From CAZMXP01 sp964570285 (GTDB taxonomy: Bacteria > Planctomycetota > PLA2): a DNA stretch of 64,000 nucleotides. The translations under genes were made by a program, and so were the position numbers. The stretch spans positions 12,404 to 76,403 of the forward strand of contig CAZMXP010000019.1 in assembly GCA_964570285.1 (NCBI GenBank), read 5' to 3'. Below the pieces are notes generated by a model. The model did not search any database. It saw nothing but the letters and a program-made list of their open reading frames with translations, and was not told the origin of the DNA. Positions within the stretch are counted from its first letter, which is position 1; every line of letters begins with the position of its first letter. Of the stretch, positions 35,352-43,688 are shown in pieces.

Positions 35352-35744
35352 TCACGAAACGCCCAACCTGGGCGCATCGCTCCACAGATGTTCCAAAGCG
35401 TAATAGGCGCGCTGCTCAGGCCCGAAGAGGTGCACGACGAGGCTGCCGTAGTCGAGGATCACCCAGCCCGAACTCGCCTCGCCCTCGATGCCCACGCGCG
35501 GCAGGCCGCGCTTCTTGCGCTCCTTCTCGATCTCCTCGCGCAGCGCCCCGCCCTGCCGGGGATTGGTGACCGTCGCGATCACGAAGGTGTCCGCGATCGT
35601 CGTGACCTTGCCGACGTCGAGGCAGACGATCTCCTCCGCGCGCTTCTCGTCGAGCAGCCGGCAGACGAAGCGGAAGAATTCGTCGCGGGCGCTCTCCGGC
35701 GCGGGCTCCCTCGCTTTGGTCGGGGTGCGGCGCTTGCCCGTCAC
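35352..35744 (-). CDS. rsfS: Ribosomal silencing factor RsfS
   Basis: 130 residues from a GTG that shares GTGA (35741-35744) with the preceding lipoprotein stop. The RsfS/Iojap motifs are present: VCRLLDEKRAEEIVCLDVGK, ADTFVIATVTNPRQG, GEASSGWVILDYGSLVVHLF and AYYALEHLWSDAP. It binds ribosomal protein L14 and blocks subunit joining under starvation. A basic, probably disordered tail of about 18 residues precedes the domain. The cstA gene follows after 95 bases. Confidence 0.93.
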   Translation of the reverse strand: MTGKRRTPTKAREPAPESARDEFFRFVCRLLDEKRAEEIVCLDVGKVTTIADTFVIATVTNPRQGGALREEIEKERKKRGLPRVGIEGEASSGWVILDYGSLVVHLFGPEQRAYYALEHLWSDAPRLGVS

Positions 35745-36223
35745 TCGTCCCCGCAGCCGCAGCCTTCCTCGGCGGGCGCCGCCTTCGCGGGCGGCTCCTT
35801 CGGCAGGTGCTCGGCGTGGAGCGCGCGCAGCGTCGTCGGCTCCAGCATCACCGGGCGCTCGTAGTCGAGCACCTTGCGCGCGCCCGCCGTAATCGTGTCG
35901 GCGCCGATGAACACCGGGTCGGTGCTGCGGCGGCCCACGGTCCACTCGTACTTGTAGGCGCGGTTGTTCTCGAGGATGAAGCCGCGGGTCTCCCCGTTGT
36001 TGTCGTTCACCCAGAAGACGACCTGCCCGTCGCCGTGGATGCGCTTCCGGACGAGGCCGATGCGCGCCTGCGAACTCTTGTCGCGCACCTCGTAGACCGC
36101 CTCGACCTCCGCGGCGGTCGTGCCGGTCGGCATCGCGGCCTTCTCGGGGGCGGGCTTGCGCGGCTGGCTGCACGCGGCGGCCAGCACGAGGAGGGCGGGG
36201 AGAACAATGGCTTTCATGGACAA
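35741..36223 (-). CDS. Lipoprotein of unknown function with Cys-rich C-terminus
   Basis: 160 residues from ATG at 36223 (a second ATG at 36217 is equally possible). Lipobox LAAAC near residue 18. Beta-rich body: EAVYEVRDKSSQARIGLVRKR, GQVVFWVNDNNGETRGFILEN, YKYEWTVGRRSTDPVFIGAD. The C-terminus ends CGCGDE and may bind metal. No family recognised. It is coupled to rsfS and divergent from the helicase with 24 bases between start codons. Confidence 0.75.
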   Translation of the reverse strand: MSMKAIVLPALLVLAAACSQPRKPAPEKAAMPTGTTAAEVEAVYEVRDKSSQARIGLVRKRIHGDGQVVFWVNDNNGETRGFILENNRAYKYEWTVGRRSTDPVFIGADTITAGARKVLDYERPVMLEPTTLRALHAEHLPKEPPAKAAPAEEGCGCGDE

Positions 36224-36247
36224 TGGGGCATCCTACCTGACCCGCCC

Positions 36248-38173
36248 ATGCAAGACCACCTCGGACCCTCCTCCAGCGTCGCCAAGGCCCTCCCGGGCTT
36301 TCGCCCGAGGGCCGAGCAGATCGCGATGGCCGAGGCGGTGGAGGCGGCGCTCCTGGACGGGCGCCACCTCGTCGTCGAGGCCGGTACCGGGGTCGGGAAG
36401 TCCTTCGCCTATCTGGTGCCGGCCTTATTGAGATTGGGGGGGTCGGGGGGGCCTGTCGTCGTCGCCACCAGGACCATCGCCCTCCAGGAGCAGCTCGTCA
36501 CCCGAGATATCCCCTTTCTGCTCAAGGCGTTAGACCTGCCGGGGGTCACGGTGGCCCTCGCGAAGGGGCGGGGCAACTACGTCTGCCGACGTCGCCTCGA
36601 GATGGCCTTCGAGGAGGGGAAGGGCCTCTTCGAGGACCCCAGACGGCTCGACGAGCTGGGACGGATCCGGGAGTGGGCGGCTGAGAGCCGGGACGGAACC
36701 CTCGCCGACCTGCCCTTCAAGCCCGACCCCGAGATCTGGGAGCTGGCCCGGGCGGAATCGGGCAACTGCCTGCACCAGGCCTGCCCCTTCTTCGCCGGGT
36801 GCGCCTACCAGCGGGCGAAGAAGCGGCTCTACTCCGCCGACCTCATCGTCGCGAACCACGCGCTCGTCTTCGCCGACCTCGCGCTGCGGTCGGCGGGCGT
36901 CAAGTACCTCCCCGACTACGGGGCGATGATCCTCGACGAGGCGCACGAACTCGAGGACGGCGCGCAGGAGCACTTCGGCGCGCTCGTGAGCCCGATCGGC
37001 CTGCAGCGCCTCCTCGGCCGCTTCATGGGCGTGCGCAAGAGGGCGGGGCTCTTCGAGCGCGTCGAGGCGCCGCAGGATCTCTTCCATCTCGCCGAGGAGG
37101 TGCGCGGCGCGGTGAAGTCCCTCTTCGCGTCGGTGGATGGCGCGCGCGGAGGCGCGGCGGAGAGGCGGCTGCGCGCGCCGGGGGAGTTCGACGAGCCGCT
37201 GAGCGGCCCCCTCGAGCGGCTGGTGCAGGGGCTCCGCGCCCTCCACGGCACGATCTACGACCACGGCCTCGCCCTCGAATGGAAGTCGCGCACCGACCGG
37301 CTCGAGGAGGCGCTCCACGCGGTGCAACTGATCCACGGCCTGCTCGACAACGACCTCGTCTACTGGATCGAGGGGGCGGGCAAGAGCCGCCACTCGGTAT
37401 TGCGCGCGGCCCCCGGGGAGGTCGCGCCGGTGCTGCGGAAGTCGCTCTTCACCCAGGTGAAGAGCGTCATCCTCACGAGCGCGACGCTGCAGGTCGGCGG
37501 CAGCTTCGAACACTTCAACCGGCGCGTCGGCCTCGAGGAGCCGATGGAGTGCGCGCTCGGCAGCCCCTTCGACTTCAGGCGGCAGTGCCGCCTCGTGCTC
37601 TTCCCCAGGCTGCCCGACCCGCGCGAGCCCTCCTACGACGACATGGCGACCGGCGCGATCCGCAGCCTCGTGCTGGAGAGCGAAGGCGGCGCGTTCGTGC
37701 TCTTCACCTCCTACAGGGCGCTCGTGAAGGCGCACGACGCACTGAAGGATGAACTGGGGGCGCGGGGGCTCCGCGTGCTGAGGCAGGGCTCCGGCCTCCG
37801 CCACAGCGACATCGTCAAGGACTTCTCGGAGCGCTCCGACTGCGTGCTCTTCGCGACCGACACCTTCTGGCAGGGGGTGGATGTCAAGGGCAACAACCTC
37901 CGCCTCGTCATCCTGACGCGCCTCCCCTTCGCGGTCCCCGAACATCCCCTCCAACAGGCGAAGGTCGAACGCATCGAAGCCGAGGGCGGCGACGCCTTCC
38001 GCCAATACAGCCTCCCGCAGGCGGTGCTGAAACTCCGCCAAGGCTTCGGCCGCCTGATCCGCACCCACGAGGACAAAGGCGTCGTCGCGATCCTCGACCC
38101 GCGCATCCGCACGAAGGCCTACGGCAAGACCTTCCTGAAGAGCCTTCCCGAGTGTGCGGTGGAGGAACGATAG
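36248..38173 (+). CDS. dinG: DinG-family ATP-dependent DNA helicase (XPD-like, Fe-S)
   Basis: 641 residues from ATG at 36248. Superfamily 2 helicase: RPRAEQIAMAEAV, Walker A EAGTGVGKS, motif Ia VVVATRTIALQEQL, DEAH box ILDEAHEL, motif III LTSATL, motif V DTFWQGVDVKG and motif VI KLRQGFGRLIR. Four cysteines (YVCRRR, GNCLHQ, QACPF, AGCAY) lie where the XPD/DinG Fe-S cluster is bound. It unwinds DNA 5' to 3' in repair. It begins 24 bases from the divergent lipoprotein start. Confidence 0.93.
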   Translation: MQDHLGPSSSVAKALPGFRPRAEQIAMAEAVEAALLDGRHLVVEAGTGVGKSFAYLVPALLRLGGSGGPVVVATRTIALQEQLVTRDIPFLLKALDLPGVTVALAKGRGNYVCRRRLEMAFEEGKGLFEDPRRLDELGRIREWAAESRDGTLADLPFKPDPEIWELARAESGNCLHQACPFFAGCAYQRAKKRLYSADLIVANHALVFADLALRSAGVKYLPDYGAMILDEAHELEDGAQEHFGALVSPIGLQRLLGRFMGVRKRAGLFERVEAPQDLFHLAEEVRGAVKSLFASVDGARGGAAERRLRAPGEFDEPLSGPLERLVQGLRALHGTIYDHGLALEWKSRTDRLEEALHAVQLIHGLLDNDLVYWIEGAGKSRHSVLRAAPGEVAPVLRKSLFTQVKSVILTSATLQVGGSFEHFNRRVGLEEPMECALGSPFDFRRQCRLVLFPRLPDPREPSYDDMATGAIRSLVLESEGGAFVLFTSYRALVKAHDALKDELGARGLRVLRQGSGLRHSDIVKDFSERSDCVLFATDTFWQGVDVKGNNLRLVILTRLPFAVPEHPLQQAKVERIEAEGGDAFRQYSLPQAVLKLRQGFGRLIRTHEDKGVVAILDPRIRTKAYGKTFLKSLPECAVEER

Positions 38174-38264
38174 CAGACCGGATCGGGCCCCGGCTCGGCC
38201 GCCGGGCGGTACGCCTCACCGGTGATATGCTGGAGGAAGCCACCTGGGCGAAGGCACGGGACAG

Positions 38265-38480
38265 ATGGAGAACGAGTTCACGGCGATTATCGAGCGCGAG
38301 GGCGACTGGTACATCGCGTACTGCCCTGAGGTGCCTGGAGCCAACGGCCAGGGCACGACCAAGGAGGAGGCCCGCGAGAGCCTTGCGGCGGCGATCTCCC
38401 TCATCCTCGCCGACCGCCGCGAGGATGCGTTGCGCGGACTGCCGCCGGACGCGCTCCGAGAGACCGTGCGCATCAAGTGA
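38265..38480 (+). CDS. hicB: HicB-family antitoxin
   Basis: 71 residues. FTAIIEREGDWYIAYCPEVPGANGQGTTKEEARESLAAAISLIL is the standard HicB fold (partial RNase H-like). There is no C-terminal DNA-binding domain, as in short HicB forms. It neutralises the HicA partner, whose GTG start shares GTGA with this stop. The gene order antitoxin-toxin is one of the two known. A TATGCT box lies about 35 bases upstream. Confidence 0.93.
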   Translation: MENEFTAIIEREGDWYIAYCPEVPGANGQGTTKEEARESLAAAISLILADRREDALRGLPPDALRETVRIK

Positions 38481-38659
38481 AGCGGGCAGAGTTGCTCCGG
38501 CGCCACGGATGCTACCTGAAGAGGGAGGGGAGGGCCCACTCGCTCTGGATCAATCCCGCTACGGGTGCCGTTGAGGCGGTCCCCCGGCACACGGAGATCG
38601 CCGAACGGCTCGCGCTGAAGATCTGCCGCGCGTTGGGTGTCCCGACCAACGGCAAGTGA
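38477..38659 (+). CDS. hicA: HicA-family mRNA interferase toxin
   Basis: 60 residues from GTG at 38477. It opens MKRAELLRRHGCYLKREGRAHSLW-type, with the G-x-x-x-x-R-x-G-x-x-x-H core, where His is the active residue, and ends RHTEIAERLALKICRALGV. HicA is a double-stranded RNA-binding-fold endoribonuclease that cleaves mRNA and tmRNA. Length and motif are normal, so it should be active. Confidence 0.93.
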   Translation: MKRAELLRRHGCYLKREGRAHSLWINPATGAVEAVPRHTEIAERLALKICRALGVPTNGK

Positions 38660-39050
38660 CGGCCGTCTGCGAAGGCGCGGCGCCCCGACGAATGGCGCGA
38701 TGGTCCATGCCAACAGGACCGTGACAAGCGTCTGCCTGAGCAGCAGTGCGCACGCCGCGGCTGCCGGGAGCACCTGTCTCATCGCCACAGCGAATCTGAG
38801 ATCAGGCGGCGCCACGCGGGCGCCAGCACATCAGCGCGAGGAAGACGAAGGAACCGACCGCAGCGGCACCGGGGAGCAGCTACCTCACGCGTGGATTGTA
38901 GGTGAGTTCGCGGCTGCCACAACGACCCACTCGCGACACGCCCTGCAAGCAGGCAAGCCGGACGGAGCGTGATGACTCCCCGCGGGAATCTCCCCGCGAC
39001 CCGTGGCGTCCAACCGCCATGAGGCGAACGGGCAGCACTGGGGCGCGGGC
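38660..39050. other. Non-coding or decayed stretch, no supported gene
   Basis: Nothing recognisable on the plus strand. On the minus strand 38781 downwards reads MRQVLPAAAACALLLRQTLV, a possible decayed membrane-protein N-terminus that runs into the hicA gene. Frames are broken and composition is mixed. It probably represents insertion-deletion scar sequence. Confidence 0.4.
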
Positions 39051-39287
39051 GTGAGACGCATTCTCTGCTACGCGACCGGCTTTCCGGTCGCCACTCTGCT
39101 AGGCGTGCTCGGGTCCATCCCCTGGTGACTCCGAGGGGAGGTGCCCTGGGCGGAGCCCTGGGTCTGGTTCTACCGGTCGCTGGCGCTGCTCACGTTCATC
39201 GTGACGGCGCTGGCGGCCCGTCCACCGCGTGCCGAGGGCAGCTGGCGCACGCGCCGCGTGCGGAGGCGCGGCGGCCCTCAAGCCTGA
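39051..39287 (+). pseudogene. Small membrane protein with an in-frame TGA
   Basis: From GTG at 39051 the frame reads RRILCYATGFPVATLLGVLG, then TGA at codon 26 (39126-39128). The same frame then continues VPWAEPWVWFYRSLALLTFI and VTALAARP to TGA at 39285-39287. The two halves look like two transmembrane helices of one protein, so a single point change (TGG to TGA) may have split it. No homologue recognised. It may equally be two chance frames. Confidence 0.3.
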
Positions 39288-39847
39288 CTTCGCGCGCGCG
39301 CCAGCAGGTCGGCGACGCCGAGGTCGCTCGCCCAGCGGTCGAGGTACGCCGCGTCCAGCGCGCCGCCCTTGACGCGCAGGATCCCGAGGATGTCGGACCA
39401 CTGACGATCGGAGAGGCGGCCTCCGCGGTCATACCACTCGAGCTTCGAGAGCAGCACGTCCTCGGGACTGGCCACGTTGAACTCGCGCGCGTCCGCCGCC
39501 TCGTCGAGCCGCTCGCGCCGGCTCCGCCGCAGCGACTGCACGTCGTACGCCTTCCGCGGCAGGAACACGTCCACCTTGAAGACGGTCCGATGGTGGATCA
39601 CGTTGAAGGACGACCGATCGCGGATCGCGCCGCGGATCATCTCCGCATCGACGTAGTAGTTCCCTTCGAGCGCAGCGACGAAGCCGGCGACGTGCGACTC
39701 CGCCAGATCCGCGAGGACATCGATGTCCAGCGTCGCCCGCGCGACGCCGTGAAGCGAGCTCGCAACCGACCCCGAGACCTGGTACGCGACACCGAGCCCT
39801 TCGAGCGCCTGCGCCACGGGCGTGAGCGCGTCAACGAGTTCGCTCAC
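39278..39847 (-). CDS. Nucleotidyltransferase-fold protein (possible toxin of a two-gene module)
   Basis: 189 residues from GTG at 39845-39847. The N-terminus has the Pol-beta/MNT nucleotidyltransferase signature in a degenerate form: YQVSGSVASSLHGVARATLDIDVL, with the G-S pair and the D-x-D of the metal site. Further conserved pieces are FNVASPEDVLLSKLEWYDRGG and WSDILGIL. Family members are often toxins or antitoxins of type II or IV modules. The upstream gene overlaps it by 17 bases. Confidence 0.8.
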   Translation of the reverse strand: MSELVDALTPVAQALEGLGVAYQVSGSVASSLHGVARATLDIDVLADLAESHVAGFVAALEGNYYVDAEMIRGAIRDRSSFNVIHHRTVFKVDVFLPRKAYDVQSLRRSRRERLDEAADAREFNVASPEDVLLSKLEWYDRGGRLSDRQWSDILGILRVKGGALDAAYLDRWASDLGVADLLARARSQA

Positions 39848-40079
39848 GGCCCCGGTCCAGCAGGCGAGCCGCACGGTCGCCGTAGTGCACGAGCACCCAG
39901 AGGCGATCGAGCTCCGCCTGCGTCGCATGCGGACGGCCGCGGCGGAGCGCGCTGCGCGAGAGGAAGACCACGGAACGCGTCAGCGACGCGGCCAACGCGA
40001 ACCGCCGCTGCGGCGTCGCCGCGCGCATCAGCTCGATCTGGCGGGCGCGCGCCTTCGGATGCGTGTCCTCGACGGCCAT
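39831..40079 (-). CDS. Small helical partner of the nucleotidyltransferase gene (possible antitoxin)
   Basis: 82 residues from ATG at 40079. The pattern RARQIELMRAATPQRRFALA, then LSRSALRRGRPHATQAELD, matches small helical proteins that are often encoded immediately before a nucleotidyltransferase. It is coupled to the downstream gene by a 17-base overlap. A TAGAAT box on the minus strand (ATTCTA at 40088-40093) lies only 8 bases from the ATG, which would give a nearly leaderless transcript. Its role as antitoxin is inference. Confidence 0.7.
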   Translation of the reverse strand: MAVEDTHPKARARQIELMRAATPQRRFALAASLTRSVVFLSRSALRRGRPHATQAELDRLWVLVHYGDRAARLLDRGRERTR

Positions 40080-40090
40080 CGACCCCGATT

Positions 40091-40531
40091 CTACGCGGGG
40101 GCCCGCGGCGCGCGCAGCCGAATCACGCCCCCGCCGAGGAGTCCTGCGAGCGCGGAGAGGCCACCGAGGCCGAGATTCGCGGCGATGATCGGCTTCACCC
40201 GCTCGAGGTTGTCAAGCGTGACTGCCCAGCCCAAGTCGCCCGACATCATGCGCGTGGCGTAGACGCAGTGGCATGCCAGGACCAGCGCGACGAGATACCC
40301 CGCCGTACCGGACGTGAGAGCGAGGGTGGCCCAGGGCCGCCAGCGCTTCGCGCGGATCCCGGCGACCGTTGCGATGAGCGTCGCCGCCAGCAGGGGTGCG
40401 ATCGTCCGGGGGGTCAGGACCAAGTCCACCGCCCCCCGGACCAGCGGCTCGCCGACCCACTCGGCCTGGGCGAGCAGCGGCACTCCACTCAGGAACGCGC
40501 CCGCCGCGGCGCCGTGCAGCAGGCACCTCAT
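40091..40531 (-). CDS. Membrane protein of unknown function
   Basis: 146 residues from ATG at 40531; ATG at 40570 would add 13 residues. About four hydrophobic segments: GAAAGAFLSGVPLLAQA, TIAPLLAATLIATVAGI, ATLALTSGTAGYLVALVLACHCVYA, and ANLGLGGLSALAGLLGGGVI. No family recognised. It lies upstream of, and in the same direction as, the nucleotidyltransferase pair. Confidence 0.65.
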   Translation of the reverse strand: MRCLLHGAAAGAFLSGVPLLAQAEWVGEPLVRGAVDLVLTPRTIAPLLAATLIATVAGIRAKRWRPWATLALTSGTAGYLVALVLACHCVYATRMMSGDLGWAVTLDNLERVKPIIAANLGLGGLSALAGLLGGGVIRLRAPRAPA

Positions 40532-40608
40532 CCCGGAATTGTCCCGCATTTCTTGAGAGAGGGCATCCAAATCGACGATGTGGTAACGTATCAGTGGTTA
40601 GCAGCACC

Positions 40609-40971
40609 GTGCGCACCATTGCACTTCTCCTCTCGCTCGTCGCGACGGCGGGCCTCTCGCTCGGGCAGGCGCCCTGCTGCGTCTTCGGCAGCGCATGCTG
40701 CGCGCGCCCGGCCGCGAAGCCCGCGGGCTGTTGCAGCCGCTGCGCGAAGGAGCATGCCAAGGACCAGCCCGCGCCGAAGAAGTGCGACTGCCGCGAGAAG
40801 TCGAGCCACCTCTCCACCGCGGCCGAGAAGCATGATCTCCCCGGCGCCGCGCTGCTGCCGCAGCTTGCGCCGCACGCGGCGGCGCCGGTGGCGCCCCACG
40901 GCACCCTGCCGGTGCGGGAGGGCTGCGCCACCGGGCCCCCGCGCCCCCACTCCCTCCCGCTGCTGCTGTAG
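40609..40971 (+). CDS. Secreted Cys-rich protein, probable metal-binding
   Basis: 120 residues from GTG at 40609 (GTG at 40594 is the alternative). Signal peptide (LLLSLVATAGLSLGQA), then CC pairs: APCCVFGSACCARP, AGCCSRCAKEH, KKCDCREKS. The His/Pro-rich tail ends LPLLL. Such a secreted thiol-rich protein at the head of an export cluster suggests metal capture. No family recognised. The TolC-like gene starts 48 bases later in the same direction. Confidence 0.65.
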   Translation: MRTIALLLSLVATAGLSLGQAPCCVFGSACCARPAAKPAGCCSRCAKEHAKDQPAPKKCDCREKSSHLSTAAEKHDLPGAALLPQLAPHAAAPVAPHGTLPVREGCATGPPRPHSLPLLL

Positions 40972-41019
40972 GCCTTCGTCTCCGTTCCGGGTCGCTTTTT
41001 CAACCCAGGGAGACGAACG

Positions 41020-42198
41020 ATGCGTTGCCTCATTCCATTTGCACTGTTCCTGACAAGTTGTGTCGCCTATAGGCCCGCGCCGGTGGACTACGCCACCACG
41101 GCGGCGGCGATCGACGCCTATCCGGGCGGCCGCCTCGACTTCGATGCGGCCTATGCCCGGGCGCTGGCGACGCACCACGAGATCCTCCGGCTCAACGCGC
41201 TCGCCCGCGCCGCCGGCGACGACCTGACGCCCGCTTCGGTCACCGTCTCGGCCAACACGCGCGATGAGATGTCGGGCGCGATGGCCGACCCCCTCGCGCT
41301 CGCGAAGGCCGGGCAGCGCGGTGCCGAGGCGCGGGTGCGCGCCTGCGAACGCGACGAGATCCTCGCGGAACTGCGCGTCGAGGAGCTCACGCTCGCCGCC
41401 GACCTCGCGGAGGCGTTCCTCGTCGAGCGCACGCTCGCCGGATGGCGCGTGCCCGCGATCGACCTCGACGCGGCCTCCTTCCGCGACGCGGGACTTGCGT
41501 CCGACGCCGCCGCGGCGATGCTGGAGGCGGCGCGCGCATCCGCCGACGCGGAGCGCCGCGAGATCGCGGCTCTCCGCGAGAGCAACCTCGCGCGCATCCG
41601 CCACCTGCTGCCGCTCGGGCCCGATGCGCGTCTCGAGATCGTGCCGCCGCCGGAGGACTTCCCCGCGATCGACGAGACGCCCATCGAGGAGCGCCCCGAT
41701 CTGCAATACGCGCTCGCGCGGTACAGGACCGCCGACGCGGTCTTCCGGCAGAAGGTCGTCGACCAGTACCCTTCGCTGGAGATCGGATCCGAGATCGGGT
41801 TCGATGGGAGGGGGCTCGGGGGAGTGGCGGCGGTGCGCCTGCCTGTGGGCGCCTCCGCGCCGGCCCGGGCCGCCGAGCAGCGCCGCGAGGCCGCCCGCGC
41901 CGAGGTCGAGGGGGCGCTGCTGACCGCACGCGAGGAGATCGTCGAGGCGCGGCAGGCGTACGAGACCGCCCTCGCGAGGGCGCGCGCGAGCGCGCTCTCG
42001 CGCCACGGGATGGAGGCCGCCTACGCGGCGGCGCTGGCCCGCATCGAAGTCGAGCCCGACGCGTTCGACCCGGCCGCCGACATCGCCGGCCGCGCCGTCG
42101 CCGAGGCAACCATGGCAAGAGCGTCGGCCCTCGAGCTCGTGCGGGCGCGTGTCGCGCTCGCGCGGGCGATGAGCCGGCCGCGGAGGGTCACGCGATGA
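41020..42198 (+). CDS. TolC-like outer-membrane efflux lipoprotein
   Basis: 392 residues. Lipobox-type start (LFLTSC). The rest is long amphipathic helices typical of TolC/OprM: LEAARASADAERREIAALRE, EERPDLQYALARYRTAD, EQRREAARAEVEGALL, AALARIEVEPDAFD. The conserved RPDL motif of the outer-membrane efflux family is present. It is shorter than most TolC proteins (about 420-480) and would form the trimeric exit duct. It ends with ATGA coupled to the adaptor gene. Confidence 0.85.
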   Translation: MRCLIPFALFLTSCVAYRPAPVDYATTAAAIDAYPGGRLDFDAAYARALATHHEILRLNALARAAGDDLTPASVTVSANTRDEMSGAMADPLALAKAGQRGAEARVRACERDEILAELRVEELTLAADLAEAFLVERTLAGWRVPAIDLDAASFRDAGLASDAAAAMLEAARASADAERREIAALRESNLARIRHLLPLGPDARLEIVPPPEDFPAIDETPIEERPDLQYALARYRTADAVFRQKVVDQYPSLEIGSEIGFDGRGLGGVAAVRLPVGASAPARAAEQRREAARAEVEGALLTAREEIVEARQAYETALARARASALSRHGMEAAYAAALARIEVEPDAFDPAADIAGRAVAEATMARASALELVRARVALARAMSRPRRVTR

Positions 42199-43688
42199 GC
42201 AAGGTGGATCTTTCGGCGCTGAGGATGGATGGTCCGGCCCCCGCGCCCCCCCGGAGAATGCGCCTGGCCGGACCGGCGCTCGCCATCGTCTCGGTCGCGC
42301 TGCTCGTCACCTTCCTGCTTCCGGTACTCCGGCCCGCGCGCGCGGTGCGGACCGCCGCGGTGCGAGCGACCGCCGCGAAGGCGGACATGATCGCGACGGC
42401 CGAGGCGGCGGGCTGGATCGAGCCCGACCCCTTCGCCGTCGTCGCGCGGCCGCTCGTGAAGGGCGTGCTCGCGGAGCTGCCGGTGCTCGAGGGGCATCCG
42501 GTGAAGGCGGGCGAGACCGTCGTCGGGCGCCTCGAGAGCGCGGAGCTGCTCGCGGCGCGCGACCGCGCGAAAGCGGCTGTTGCCTTGCGCGAGGCGGAGC
42601 TCGAGCTCGAACGGACCGCGCTGAAGGTCGCCGAGTCGCTGCTCGAGCAGAAGGCCGACGTGCGCACGGAGTTCGCGCGGGCGACCGGCGCCCACGCCGC
42701 CGCCGATGCGCGCGCGGCGCTGGCGGCCGCCGAGGTGGCCGCGGCGGAGTCGGCGACGCGCGGGCGGCTGGCCGAGCTCGCGGCGCAGGAGAAGCTGCTC
42801 GCGGCGGGCGCGAGCTATCCGGTCGCGCTCGAGAGGGCGCGGGCGGCCGTCGCCGAGGCGGAGGCGGCCGCGACGGCGAAGTACAAGGCGCTCGACGAGG
42901 CGGAGGCGGAGCGGATGAAGGCGCGCATGGAGCTGGACGTCGCCGAGGAGGTGCTCGGCGATCCCAGGGGGCTTCTGGGGGCGGTCGCGGAGGAGCGCGA
43001 GAAGGTCAAGCGCGCGGCGGCGGAACGCGACGCGGCGCGGGTCGAGCTCGAGATCGCGGAGCGCGAGCTCGGGTGGACCGTCGTCAGGGCGCCGATCGAC
43101 GGCGTCGTGCTCAGGCTGCTCGGCGCGCCGGGGGCGATCGTCGGCCCCGAGGGCGAGGGGATCGTCTCGTTCTACGATCCCTCGCGCTTGCAGGCGCGGG
43201 TGGACGTGCCGCTCGGCAACGTCGGCGGCGTCCGCGTGGGGCAGGAGGTGGAGGTTTCGAGCGAGGTGCTCGGGGCCCGGCGCACGAAGGGCGTCGTGCT
43301 GCGCGTGCAGCGCGAGTCCGACCTGCTCAAGAACACGCTGCAGGTGAAGGTGCGGCTGATCGATCCCGATCCGCTGCTGCGCCCCGAGACGCTCTGCCGC
43401 GCGCGCTTCCTCGCGCCGCCGCGGGAGGCGGGCCACGGGGGCGCCTCGGCCCCGGGCGCGCCGGACGGCGGGGAGGAGGTCGTCTTCCGCGTGCCGCGTG
43501 AGGCGCTGCGGGGCGACGCGGTCTTCGTGCTCGACCCGACCGGCGGCGGCCGCGCGCGCCGCATCGCGGTGCAGAAGCTCGGCGAGGAGGGGGCGGACGT
43601 GCTCGTGAAGGGTGGCCTCTCGGCGACGCACCGCGTCATCGTCGAGGCGGTCGAGGAGGGCGAGAGGGTGAAGGAGGTGCAGCCGTGA
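42195..43688 (+). CDS. HlyD/MacA-like membrane-fusion adaptor
   Basis: 497 residues coupled by ATGA at 42195-42198. One inner-membrane helix (about 26-46, AGPALAIVSVALLVTFLLP), then biotinyl-lipoyl-like halves (AAGWIEPDPFAVVARPLVKG and VVRAPIDGVVLRLLGAPGAIV) separated by a long coiled-coil hairpin (about 115-295), then a beta-barrel domain. It bridges an inner-membrane ABC transporter and the TolC-like duct. Its stop shares GTGA with the ATPase start. Confidence 0.9.
   Translation: MSKVDLSALRMDGPAPAPPRRMRLAGPALAIVSVALLVTFLLPVLRPARAVRTAAVRATAAKADMIATAEAAGWIEPDPFAVVARPLVKGVLAELPVLEGHPVKAGETVVGRLESAELLAARDRAKAAVALREAELELERTALKVAESLLEQKADVRTEFARATGAHAAADARAALAAAEVAAAESATRGRLAELAAQEKLLAAGASYPVALERARAAVAEAEAAATAKYKALDEAEAERMKARMELDVAEEVLGDPRGLLGAVAEEREKVKRAAAERDAARVELEIAERELGWTVVRAPIDGVVLRLLGAPGAIVGPEGEGIVSFYDPSRLQARVDVPLGNVGGVRVGQEVEVSSEVLGARRTKGVVLRVQRESDLLKNTLQVKVRLIDPDPLLRPETLCRARFLAPPREAGHGGASAPGAPDGGEEVVFRVPREALRGDAVFVLDPTGGGRARRIAVQKLGEEGADVLVKGGLSATHRVIVEAVEEGERVKEVQP

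Noticed and set aside
39126..39128. In-frame TGA as a selenocysteine codon
   Set aside because: No selenoprotein family match, no convincing stem-loop directly after it, and no selenium genes seen. A nonsense change or chance is simpler.
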